A DNA stretch of 64,000 nt from Brevibacterium pigmentatum (GTDB taxonomy: Bacteria; Actinomycetota; Actinomycetes; Actinomycetales; Brevibacteriaceae), in NCBI RefSeq assembly GCF_011617465.1, contig NZ_CP050153.1, positions 2,294,001 through 2,358,000 on the forward strand, written 5' to 3'. The stretch's first letter is position 1, and each line of letters opens with the position of its first letter. Shown here piece by piece: positions 27,676-36,417 of this stretch. The notes under the pieces are model-generated. The model did not search any database and had not been told where the DNA came from. It was given only the letters and a program-made list of their open reading frames with translations. The position numbers were made by a program, and so were the translations under genes.

Positions 27676-29399
27676 GAGTTGCTTCACTTTAGTGTCCCGG
27701 TCCTGGCCCGAAAGTCTCGACGTTTTCGATCAACTTCGCGGCCGATGGCGGAAGCTCGGGTGGGAACACGAGCTCGTGACCATCGATCTCGCCCACGAAC
27801 TCACGCAGCGGCCGCAGCGTGGTCACGATCTTCTTCAAGGACATCCCCGTGGCTTCCTGCATGAACCTCGATACGGCCAACGCCGTGAACACAACCGTCA
27901 GGTGCGCCTCGATCGCGTCACGAGTGCGATGGAAGATCGGGCGGGCTCGAAGGTCGGTCTTCGACATCCGAAATGACTGCTCGACATGCCACAGGTCATG
28001 ATAAGAACCAACGACGTCGTTGGCCGACATCACGTTCGCGGCGATGTTCGTGACGTAGCCTTTCCAGCCGGCCAACCCGACGGCCTTGTCATAACCAGCC
28101 TCATCGAAGACCTTAGTCGACCCCTTGGCTTTGACGAACCGTGCTGCTTTCGGTTTCGATTCCCCATCGATGATGCGCATCGCGCGGTTGCGTTGCAGAT
28201 TCAGCGTCTCCCGGTCCCTCACGGCTCGTTTCCGCCTGTATTGCCACACTGCCCGCCAAGCGTGCGGATGATCGACAGGTGACCATACAGGTTCGGCACG
28301 AGTCAGCGTCCGGTTCTTGTTCAACGCCACATCGGCTCGTGGGGTCAGGGTATCGATGAGCTGCCCGTCGTCGGTGTTCGTGCCGTTCCAGGTGAAGAAG
28401 GTCGCCAGATCATTCGGTGCCTTCGTCTGCCGTGAGCCCACGATGAATCTCAGCCCTGCGTCATCGATGGCCTTCAGGTTCGCAGCTGAGAGCATTCCAG
28501 CATCAGCCACGATGACCATATCGGTAACCCCGTGACGGTCCTGGAATCCCTTGACGATCGGGATCATCGTGAACGTCTCTGCCAGGGGGCACCTCCCACT
28601 TGTGGGGGATTGCCTTCGAAACAGCCGATCTCTAACGGAAACCCGGTCCGATCGACGAGGAGGCCGACAACGATCTGCAGGTCGACTCGACGTTCTTTGG
28701 AATAGCCGACGTTGCGCAGTTCGTCTTCTTTCTCTGCCTCAAAATAGAGAGTCGTCACGTCGTAGAGAATCAAAGAGATCCCTGTCGTCGCGACCGAATA
28801 GTCGAAGCACTTCTGCGCGATGGTTTCTCGGTACGCATCAGCATTGACTCGCTGCAGGCACCGGGTGAACGTGCTGCGATGTTTGGTATCGGCCCCGAGC
28901 TCGTCAAGGACTCGAATGCTGTCGGACTTCGATGTGGGTTCGACGATGCGAGCGAGGACGAGCTGGAAGAAGGCTTCGTCATCAACGACGTGGAAGCCGA
29001 GCCTGTCGTAGGCAGTGCGGATCGTATCGATAAGCAGACGCGATGCCGATCCCTTCACACGTCGACGCGAACCAGCAGAGACCTTATTTCCGGTGTCGAG
29101 GTCCAAAGACAGTTGTCCGGTGGACTCGTTGATTTTCTCGCGGCCGGCTTCTTCGAGAGCTGCTAACTGTGCCGGGGTGTGCGCGGAGCCGAGGTGTTCA
29201 ATAACGGTGAGTTTGCCGTGGCGTTTCGTCACGATTTGGACCGCGGTTGCCCCGGATGCGGTCGCGACTTTCCTCAGTCGCAGGCTCATACACTCATTCT
29301 ACGGACCGTTTAGTGTCCCGATTTCGCGCATATCAGCACTCTCACCAGCACCGACGCCGAATCAAACCCCAAAATCAGGCCAAGTGAAGCAAGTCAGGT
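27672..29399 (-). mobile_element. IS1634/IS1549-like insertion sequence (IS4-type DDE), transposase frame interrupted
   Basis: About 1.73 kb bounded by 18-bp inverted repeats with one mismatch: ACCTGAGTTGCTTCACTT at 27672-27689, and its complement with G to C at 29382-29399. One transposase gene on the minus strand fills the element but is split into two frames. The flanking 38-bp direct repeats overlap the inverted-repeat tips by two to four bases. The element sits between the OLD gene and the AddAB-like pair, both intact, so it landed in intergenic DNA of the island. Confidence 0.85.
27689..29289 (-). pseudogene. IS1634-family transposase split by a 26-base palindromic segment
   Basis: The N-terminal frame (28564-29289, 241 codons) contains LYDVTTLYFEAEKEDE with the first catalytic Asp and reaches PLEIGCFEGN. 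The C-terminal frame (27689-28567, 292 codons) starts at MIPIVKGF and holds VIVADAGMLS with the second Asp and EQSFRMSKTDL with the Glu. Family members continue from CFEGN through a short linker and AET to IPIV. Here the segment 28583-28608 lies between GN and AET and shifts the frame. It contains the perfect inverted repeat CCCAC-TT-GTGGG. The transposase is likely inactive unless the site is recoded. Confidence 0.8.
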
Positions 29400-29435
29400 G
29401 GCGCGCCCACCTCAGCCGTTATCATAGTATTACCT
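29398..29435 (+). repeat. Right copy of the 38-bp direct repeat flanking the IS1634-like element
   Basis: Same sequence as 27638-27675 except TC for GA in the variable pair. It begins inside the tip of the right inverted repeat and ends in AGTATTACCT. This is consistent with a long target duplication. Confidence 0.75.
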
Positions 29436-29812
29436 CAAGGCACTTTTGCTTAATTAAGATTCATCTGAAAATTTACCTTGATCAATCGCGGAAAACGTTT
29501 ATCTTGACCGGTTTATGAAAATATCATTAGCAATTTGTGTACGCGGAAGATTTTTAGGTGTACCACACGGCAATGCGCTAATTTTATCATACTATTCCTC
29601 ATTATGTTGAATACTATTTGTGCCGCATTGTCACTTATATCGAGCACTGACTGGCTCGAGAATGGATGGAGAATCTATTCTATATGTTGGTGACTCAACG
29701 GAGAGTGCGGAGGTCACGGCACTGGTCCGCTGTCCGCCCACTTGATGCAGTCACTTTCTAATTCACGTTTAGACTCGGCATCTTGCAAGTTCGACCGACG
29801 GCATGCATCTCT
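29436..29812. other. AT-rich intergenic stretch right of the IS element
   Basis: About 375 bases with no supported gene. Positions 29440-29660 are much AT-richer than the rest of the window, with runs such as GCTTAATTAAGATT. This is typical of acquired or decayed DNA. I see no clear terminator hairpin for the helicase-nuclease gene that ends at 29813. Confidence 0.5.
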
Positions 29813-32800
29813 TCACATCTTCGTCGTCTGCACCGCCAGAAATTGAACTTCGGCGATAGCGCCCAAGAGTGGGAGGTGGAGGAGTACCTGTGCTGGGGCG
29901 TTTCCACCGGTCGTCTGCAATGCCTTACGGTAGACGGCCATCTGGCCGAGGTACTTCTCCCGGATATGACCAACTGGGTCGGTTCCCGGATACGACTTAT
30001 GGTCGACAAGGATATGGTCCCGATTCGGTAGAAGAATGCGGGAGTCGATCCAGCCTTCCATCACCTGTGCGTCATCGTTGCGCCAGGCTATTGGGGACTC
30101 TGTGACCACCTCGGCGCCGGGGTACCTCGTCTCCACCCATTCGGTCCACCGTTTACCGACTTCGATGAGCACGTCCGCATTCAGCACACCGTCGGCATCC
30201 CAGCGCGAGAGGATCCGCTCGGCCGCTGTCCGCTTCAGTTCATCGGTCAGTGTGGAAAGAGGCAACCCCAGGTAGGCGTGGACAGCGTCGCCGACGCGAT
30301 CCCAGTCTTTTCCGCCCTTGTCCACCAACGGCTCCCCCAACTTGGCAAGGATCCCCACTTCGGCCTCGACACCGATTGAAGGCACGCTGCTCGCGGTGAA
30401 CCGTGCCGGCAGGTGAGGCTCAACCGAAATCGAACCTCGGATAGGAATGTCCGTGTGGGCGAAGAACGACCGCGGCAAACCAGTCGAATCAGCCGTGGGG
30501 CAGTCTTCGATGTCGATCGGCAGGGCACTGATACGAATCGGCATCTCCGTCAAAGCATCGCGTCCGTTGCTTCGCCGGTCGGCGACGCGCAGGACTCCGT
30601 GCTCGTCGACGGCAATCGCTGATTGGTCGGCGCCCGTCGGCTTCTCCCATTCGAGCAGGCCTTCCGCCACAGAACTGGTGAGGACATTATCCGTGCCCGT
30701 GGGGTCTCCGAACGCCACGATGCTGTGAGTCTCGGCCCGGGTGAGCGCGACATAGAGCAACCGTGCGGTCTCTTCCTTCTCTGCTTGCCCTGCGCGACTG
30801 ACCGCATCCAGACGGCTCAATCGGACCTTTAATGGGTCATAGTCCTTGAGCACACGAGGCAGGAACCGCAGAGCACGATTCGCCAAGGGATGACGCGCGT
30901 CGAAAACCGGAGCCTTCTCCACGGTGATCTCCCGGTGCCCATAGTCTTTGGCCACGGGAACACCGACGATGACGACCGGCCACTGCAGACCTTTCGACTG
31001 GTGCATGGTCGTCACGAGCACGGCATCGTGAGCTGTCGTCTGTTCATAGGATCCGGCCGCCTCGGTGAGGTAATCGAGCAGGCCTGCTGGAGTGACCGGC
31101 GAACGCGTCTGTTCCGAAGCGTCCGCATATTCACCGGCGATCTGGCACAGGGAATCAAGCGTTGCCAGACGGTTCTCCGGTGTTGTCCACGCTTTGATCC
31201 GCTGCGGCAGGTCGAGGGCATCGATGATGCTCAGCAGCAGGTCAACCGGTGAGTGATGAGCGGCATTGAGCGCCAGTTCCGACAGGGCGGCCAGCGCGGG
31301 ATCATCCCACCACGTCCGAGGCTGGTCACGCCGTTCTTTCTTGTCGACGATCCGTGCCGCATCTTCGAACCATGTGTCGTGGCTGCCATGGTCGGGCATG
31401 AGAGTGACGAGTTCGGCGAGCGCCACCGCGTCGTCCCGGTCGACGACCGCGGCCAAACCGGCGGCAACGAACTGTCCTTCCCTGGTTGAAAGCAGATCGC
31501 TGGTCGACCCTACTGCGCGGATGCCGCGTTCGCGAAGTTCAGAGACGACCCGGGAGACCTGAGAGTTCGTGCGAACGAGGACAGCGATATCGCCCTGTTT
31601 GACGTCGCCGTCGGGCAACTGAGGCGAGCGCTGCAAGAAATCTTCGACTCCCGCGGCAATGGCTTTACCCATCCGCGTGTCCGCGGATCGAGTTCCGCCA
31701 GCTGTCGTGGTCGGTACCCAGAGTTCGCGGCTGCCAATGTGGCGCAGGTGTTCACGCTGCGGCGGGATGCTCAGCACCACCTCGCTTTCCTTCTGGTCGG
31801 CGAAGACCGAGCTGAAGAGAGTATTCGACAGATCGAGAGCCGGTTCGGTCGAGCGCCAGGACGCGCCGAGGTTCTCCGAAGTGGCCTTGCCCAGTTCTGT
31901 CTTTCCATCGATGAGTGCCGAAAAGACATCGTTCATCAGCTCAGGGTCGGCTCCGCGGAATCCGTAGATGGCCTGTTTGCGATCGCCCACCCAGATGACT
32001 TCGTCGACGAGGTCGGCGAGTTCCATGAAGATCGCCAACTGGATGGGAGACGAGTCTTGGAACTCATCGACGGCGAGCAGGCGGTAACGAGAAGCGATCG
32101 ATGTCCTCACTCGTTCGTTCGTGCGCAGCAGGTCAAGGGCGCGAACCTCCTGGTCGACGAAATCCATGACCCCGAGGGTGTTCTTGTGTTCCTCATACGC
32201 CGACAGTGACGCGATCGCTGTGTCAATGACGAGGGTGATCAGTGCCTCGATGTCAGAGTGGAAGGCACTGTTGGCGAGGAGTTCCTCAGACACGAGGCGA
32301 GCGCTCGACTCATCGAGAACCTGTTTGGGCACTGCTCCGGGCGCCTTCCCACCTGGCACGGCCGTGTACTTCCGCTCTGCCACCTTCGCCCATGTCGACC
32401 ACGGGACTCGCGCGAACGGAGCAGCCTCCTCGGCGCCGTTCTCGAGTCCACGGAGGAAGCGGTCAAGGGTGACGATGCTGCCTTCTACGTTGCCTTCGTT
32501 GGTCTTCGTCACCTTCGGCCCCTCAGACGGAGGTTCCTCGCCGTTCTGGAAGACTCGCAGTGCGTCGCGCAGCTGCTCGATGTCGCCGGCCAACCTGTCA
32601 CACCACTTCTGCCGTCCGTCTCCCCCAGCGGCAGGAAGAGCTGAGAGGAAGAGCTCCGCCGAAGCGCGTGCCGATGCTCGCAGTGCGGCCTCGCCGAGGT
32701 GGTTCGCCCGGGCCGCCTCGGCGACGGATCTGACAAGGTCGGACCAGACGACGGGTCCGTGGCCGAACGCGTTCGTATCACCGGGGCTGCCGTTATGACC

Positions 32801-33214
32801 GGTGCGGACGAGCAGATCGCGGTGAGTGGCTTCAGCTTCGGCAACAACCGCGTCGACGGCTGTGGTGAAGACGATCGCCTGTTCCTGTTCGTCGAGTACA
32901 CGCAGTTCTGGTGAGAATCCAGCGTCGATGGCGTATTCAGTGACGAGGCGGCCGGACATCGAGTTGATGGTGCCGATGAGTGCGGTGCTGATCTCCTCGG
33001 CGGCGGTGATGTTCCCGTCATCGAGGAGTCGCTTCTGCGTCTTTTCGACGAGGTCGGCCGCGGCGCGGACGGTGAACGTGGTGGCGATGACTTCGCTGGC
33101 GCGCAGGACGGGTTGGCCGTCGTCTGTTGTCTGCGACAGTCGTTCGGAGAGCACTTCCGTCAGTCGGTACGTTTTGCCTGATCCTGCCGAGGCGGTGATG
33201 ACGTGAACGCTCAT
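29813..33214 (-). CDS. UvrD-like helicase with C-terminal RecB-type nuclease (AddA-like)
   Basis: A 1133-residue superfamily 1A helicase-nuclease. Helicase motifs in order are ASAGSGKTYRL (about 8-18), ATTFTVRAAADL, AVDEFQDSSPIQ (about 385), VGDRKQAIYGFRG, TTMHQSKGLQWPVV and LLYVALTRAETH. The C-terminal nuclease has EGWIDSR (about 1053), ILVDHKSYPG and GQMAVYRKAL, giving the D...D-x-K...Q-x-x-x-Y pattern of RecB nucleases. Its ATG overlaps the stop of the upstream nuclease partner as ATGA, so the two form a pair like AddAB. Actinobacterial housekeeping usually relies on AdnAB, where both subunits have helicase motifs, so this pair is probably accessory. Confidence 0.9.
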   Translation of the reverse strand: MSVHVITASAGSGKTYRLTEVLSERLSQTTDDGQPVLRASEVIATTFTVRAAADLVEKTQKRLLDDGNITAAEEISTALIGTINSMSGRLVTEYAIDAGFSPELRVLDEQEQAIVFTTAVDAVVAEAEATHRDLLVRTGHNGSPGDTNAFGHGPVVWSDLVRSVAEAARANHLGEAALRASARASAELFLSALPAAGGDGRQKWCDRLAGDIEQLRDALRVFQNGEEPPSEGPKVTKTNEGNVEGSIVTLDRFLRGLENGAEEAAPFARVPWSTWAKVAERKYTAVPGGKAPGAVPKQVLDESSARLVSEELLANSAFHSDIEALITLVIDTAIASLSAYEEHKNTLGVMDFVDQEVRALDLLRTNERVRTSIASRYRLLAVDEFQDSSPIQLAIFMELADLVDEVIWVGDRKQAIYGFRGADPELMNDVFSALIDGKTELGKATSENLGASWRSTEPALDLSNTLFSSVFADQKESEVVLSIPPQREHLRHIGSRELWVPTTTAGGTRSADTRMGKAIAAGVEDFLQRSPQLPDGDVKQGDIAVLVRTNSQVSRVVSELRERGIRAVGSTSDLLSTREGQFVAAGLAAVVDRDDAVALAELVTLMPDHGSHDTWFEDAARIVDKKERRDQPRTWWDDPALAALSELALNAAHHSPVDLLLSIIDALDLPQRIKAWTTPENRLATLDSLCQIAGEYADASEQTRSPVTPAGLLDYLTEAAGSYEQTTAHDAVLVTTMHQSKGLQWPVVIVGVPVAKDYGHREITVEKAPVFDARHPLANRALRFLPRVLKDYDPLKVRLSRLDAVSRAGQAEKEETARLLYVALTRAETHSIVAFGDPTGTDNVLTSSVAEGLLEWEKPTGADQSAIAVDEHGVLRVADRRSNGRDALTEMPIRISALPIDIEDCPTADSTGLPRSFFAHTDIPIRGSISVEPHLPARFTASSVPSIGVEAEVGILAKLGEPLVDKGGKDWDRVGDAVHAYLGLPLSTLTDELKRTAAERILSRWDADGVLNADVLIEVGKRWTEWVETRYPGAEVVTESPIAWRNDDAQVMEGWIDSRILLPNRDHILVDHKSYPGTDPVGHIREKYLGQMAVYRKALQTTGGNAPAQVLLHLPLLGAIAEVQFLAVQTTKM

Positions 33215-36060
33215 GAGTGGTCCCCCGCGATGCCGTAGATGAGGTTGAAGTTGCTGTAGGACTGGTTCTTGGCCACAAAGAGACGGCCTTCTTCCAGCTC
33301 ATCCGCTTTGATGGTCTTGAGCGCTTTGTCCACCTGTGTGCTCTTGGTGTGGGGGTTGACGCCGAATTCGGCGTGGACGTCTGCGCTCAGTGAGTTGAAG
33401 CGGCCGGTGGCGATGGCGGACAGTGTGTGTTCGATTGAGGCTTGGATCATCGGCCATAGTCCTGCGGGATCGCCACCGAGTCCGTTGCCGTCATCATCGA
33501 AGCTGTCGGCTGTTCCGGCATTAAAGTTCTCGTCGAGGCCGGAGTCGGTCGAGATGAATCGTCCTTGTTTGAGCATGAAGTACGCGGTGAGTGGGTTGGC
33601 ACCCGTCGGCGAGTCGCTGGTGTGTGAGTAGATGCTCAGCTGGACGGCTTCACCGTCATCGATCATCGTTCGATAGCGCTTCTCGTAGTTCGCCCATTTG
33701 AGGTCGATGATTGCCGGTCGGCCGTCGCTGAACGCGCCTTCAAGATCGCGCTGTCCTCTCAGCTGAACGGTCATTGCTTCGCCGGCGACGGTCAGTACCC
33801 AGTCGTGGTCGAAGCCGGTTTCGGCGCCGACGATCGTGATGCCGCGGTTTCTGAGCGTGGTGAACAGATGAACCAACGATGCGGTTGCGGTGGACCTGAT
33901 CGTGTTTTTACGTGCCAGCTGCCCCGGCAGGAGCAGCTCGGAAGCGAACCGTGGGACGAGCCGGTCGAAGGCCTTCGCGATGTCGGCGGGTGTGGTCGCC
34001 GAGGTGTCGCTGTCGTTCCTGGCCTGCACAAGGTCTTCGACCACGGCGTGAGCCAAATTGCCGATCATGCGGTTGTCTGTGGGGATGTCGAAAGTGAACC
34101 CGCGACGCAGGCCGAGGCCGCGTTCGAGCGTCCAGCCCAACGGGTCGGAGAGCAACTGGTCGATCTGGCTGAAGGACAGCGTCTCCGGCAAGAGGTGGCG
34201 GAAGTCGCCTTCGAGGACGCGCGAGACTCTGTTCGGGGCAGTGAACTGTTCGAGGCTGACGATCGACGTCGGAATGGCCACGTCATCCAGTTGCCATGTC
34301 TCGTCTGTGATGAGATCCGCGACGGTCCGAGCGACCGTCGGGTCGGAAAGCACTGCGTCGACGGATGCGTTTGGAAAGTGCTCGCGGTCTGCAGCTGAGA
34401 TGTCTTCTGCCAGTCGTGAAAGTACGGGGTGGAGGGCCACGGGTTCGCCTCGGCTGGTCTCGGGGCAGAAGCAGATGAGGTTCACAGCGGCGCGGAGACC
34501 GTCGAGTTCGGCGGCTTGTCTCAGTCGTTCTTTCTCTGTCGAGGTGGAGATCCGGACTCCTGATTGCGCCAGTGCGTCGATTTCGGCTGGGTCCCAGGTC
34601 TCGTTCGCCGAGGTGGCTGAGCGCTGTGAACACCACCAGATGACGGTGTCGGTGCCTTCCGGGACTTCTGCGGGGCTGGTGACGACCGTCCAGTCGGCGG
34701 CTTGGGCGTGGGCGTCGACTCGGGTTGCAGTCGGTGCACTGGATTCTGCGATGTCGAAGAGCTCGCGGACTCGGATGGTGTTCGTACCGAGCCGGGAGAT
34801 GGCGGCGCGGAAGGACGCGAGGTGGGTGGCCGCCTCGGCGATCAATGCGGTGGTGTCGTCCTGTGCTGTGTCAGCGATGCGGTTGCCGTTCAGTCTGCGC
34901 AGGCGTGTAGCCAACCAGTCCAATGCGGGGTTGAGGGAGGCGAGGTCGAGCTCGTCTGAATCGGCCGCGGGCGGCCTGGTGCGCAGGAAACCGTCTAGTG
35001 CTTGCTCGGTCTCCCAGGCTCGGGTGGCGGTGTCGGCGTTCTCGGCTGTTCGGGATTTCAATTGGTCGAGAGCGTGCATCCACGCGGACTCAGGGTCGCT
35101 GGAGATACCCGGTTCTTGGGTGAGGGCTTGCAGGAGCACCGACGACACTCCCTGCGGAACGAGCGACGTGGCGGGGGAAGTTGCGTCGTTTGTGCCGAAG
35201 GAGAGATGCAGGAACTCGGCGACTCGACGGATATCGGTCGGGGGCAAGACAGCGCCGAGGAAGACAGGGAGTATCTGGGCGGACGGATTTGCTGGGTTGG
35301 AGTCGGCGATTCCGAGCGTCGGCGCCTGTCGTCGTGCCAGCTGTTGGTCGAGGACAGCGGTGGCATCGCCGGCGATGATGCAGGTGCGCTCTCGGTCGTT
35401 CACATTTGCGAGGTACCGGGCGGCCGCCTCGGCGGTGGACCAGGTATCGGGGCCGCGCACGATGGTGAGTTGCGGCGTTTCCGTTGGTGCTGCGGACTCC
35501 GTGACGGTCACGCCTGCAGCTTCTACCGCGCCGAGGATGTCCTGCCACACCTGCGGGAGAGTATCCCTCTTGTCACGCAGTTCGATCGAATCGATTCCGA
35601 GCGGCCAACTAGCTCCGTATAGCCGGAGCAACTCGAGAGATTCGCGCACGTCGTCTGCACGACCGGGCGCAAGCGTTGCGGCGGTGTCATGTGGCGGACC
35701 GATCACGACGAGACTTTCGACTGTAGCCAAGGCGTCGAGTCGAGGGTGTGCGGAGTAATCCTGGCCGTCATTGGCCGGTTTCCAACCAGCCTCGATCGCG
35801 TCGTCGCGCAGCTCGAGCAGATGGTGGGCGGTGTTCCAGGGGTCGTTAGCGAACGACCGGCGATACCAAGGATGGTCAGCTTGTGCCAGCAACGACCGGT
35901 ATTGAGCGATGCGAATGGGGCGGTCGATGGTGGGTCGGGTCGTGCCCAATCGAGTCTGGAGGATGCCGAGCAGACCTAGCGGGCCGGTGACAACGATCGT
36001 TCCCGTTGTGTCAGTCGACCACGGTGCCCGATCGAGGTTCCATCCGAAGACGATGCGCAT
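33211..36060 (-). CDS. PD-(D/E)XK nuclease partner subunit (AddB-like)
   Basis: A 949-residue protein encoded upstream of, and overlapping, the UvrD-like gene. The C-terminal third carries a RecB-type nuclease: GQRDLEGAF (about 767), PAIIDLKWANYEKRY and EAVQLSIYSH, matching the D...D-x-K...Q-x-x-x-Y pattern. I see no Walker A site at the N-terminus, so it lacks its own helicase, as AddB does. I chose the ATG at 36060 (MRIVFGWNLDRAPW). A copy of this start region is found again at 38753-38829. It likely processes DNA ends with its partner. Whether it protects against phage is inference from its place in the island. Confidence 0.8.
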   Translation of the reverse strand: MRIVFGWNLDRAPWSTDTTGTIVVTGPLGLLGILQTRLGTTRPTIDRPIRIAQYRSLLAQADHPWYRRSFANDPWNTAHHLLELRDDAIEAGWKPANDGQDYSAHPRLDALATVESLVVIGPPHDTAATLAPGRADDVRESLELLRLYGASWPLGIDSIELRDKRDTLPQVWQDILGAVEAAGVTVTESAAPTETPQLTIVRGPDTWSTAEAAARYLANVNDRERTCIIAGDATAVLDQQLARRQAPTLGIADSNPANPSAQILPVFLGAVLPPTDIRRVAEFLHLSFGTNDATSPATSLVPQGVSSVLLQALTQEPGISSDPESAWMHALDQLKSRTAENADTATRAWETEQALDGFLRTRPPAADSDELDLASLNPALDWLATRLRRLNGNRIADTAQDDTTALIAEAATHLASFRAAISRLGTNTIRVRELFDIAESSAPTATRVDAHAQAADWTVVTSPAEVPEGTDTVIWWCSQRSATSANETWDPAEIDALAQSGVRISTSTEKERLRQAAELDGLRAAVNLICFCPETSRGEPVALHPVLSRLAEDISAADREHFPNASVDAVLSDPTVARTVADLITDETWQLDDVAIPTSIVSLEQFTAPNRVSRVLEGDFRHLLPETLSFSQIDQLLSDPLGWTLERGLGLRRGFTFDIPTDNRMIGNLAHAVVEDLVQARNDSDTSATTPADIAKAFDRLVPRFASELLLPGQLARKNTIRSTATASLVHLFTTLRNRGITIVGAETGFDHDWVLTVAGEAMTVQLRGQRDLEGAFSDGRPAIIDLKWANYEKRYRTMIDDGEAVQLSIYSHTSDSPTGANPLTAYFMLKQGRFISTDSGLDENFNAGTADSFDDDGNGLGGDPAGLWPMIQASIEHTLSAIATGRFNSLSADVHAEFGVNPHTKSTQVDKALKTIKADELEEGRLFVAKNQSYSNFNLIYGIAGDHS

Positions 36061-36102
36061 GCTTGGTCCTTTCCAGAGCAACTATCTCGACAGTATTCGG
36101 AC
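36025..36102 (-). repeat. Parent copy of a degenerate direct repeat flanking the GmrSD gene
   Basis: This covers the first codons of the AddB-like gene and about 40 bases of its upstream region. The core CGAAGACGATGCGCATG and the GAGCAA...TCGACAGT...TTCGGAC blocks recur at 38753-38829 in the same orientation with roughly 80 percent identity by eye. Confidence 0.75.
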
Positions 36103-36417
36103 TGGGCAAATTCGCCAAACGCTTTACCGAAAGTGGTCTCATGCGAAAGACTCGCCCACAGCGACGATGGCCCCGCAGTGTCAGATGCCGACTGTAGTGT
36201 TGGAGCAACCCAAATGAACTGCGCCCGGACTGGAAATGTGACTGCCAGCCAAATCAATATCAGTGCCTTTCAGACGAGAGCCTCGGAGACACGGTTCAAT
36301 GAATACGTCCGCACGACCACGTAAAGCTCTGGCCACTAGCCACGAAGGCACGCAACATGGTTCAGTGGCTAAGAAGTAAAATGTACCGGTTCCCCAGCGG
36401 TCGAAAGGAATACACGC
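36061..36417. promoter_or_regulatory. Divergent promoter region between the AddB-like and GmrSD-like genes
   Basis: About 360 bases drive both neighbours. For the plus-strand gene, AAAGGA at 36404-36409 is the ribosome site and TAAAAT at 36377-36382 is a possible -10. Inverted arms TAGCCAC (36337-36343) and GTGGCTA (36365-36371) just upstream could bind a regulator. The left 40 bases belong to the repeat that recurs at 38753-38829. Confidence 0.4.

Noticed and set aside
25692..33214. Calling the OLD gene plus the UvrD-like gene a Gabija system
   Set aside because: Gabija has GajA (OLD) followed directly by GajB (UvrD). Here the UvrD gene is on the other strand, is much larger, has its own nuclease and is separated by an IS.
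34058..35758. A 566-codon plus-strand frame opposite the AddB-like gene
   Set aside because: It is serine- and arginine-rich shadow translation with no domain. The minus-strand protein has clear nuclease motifs.
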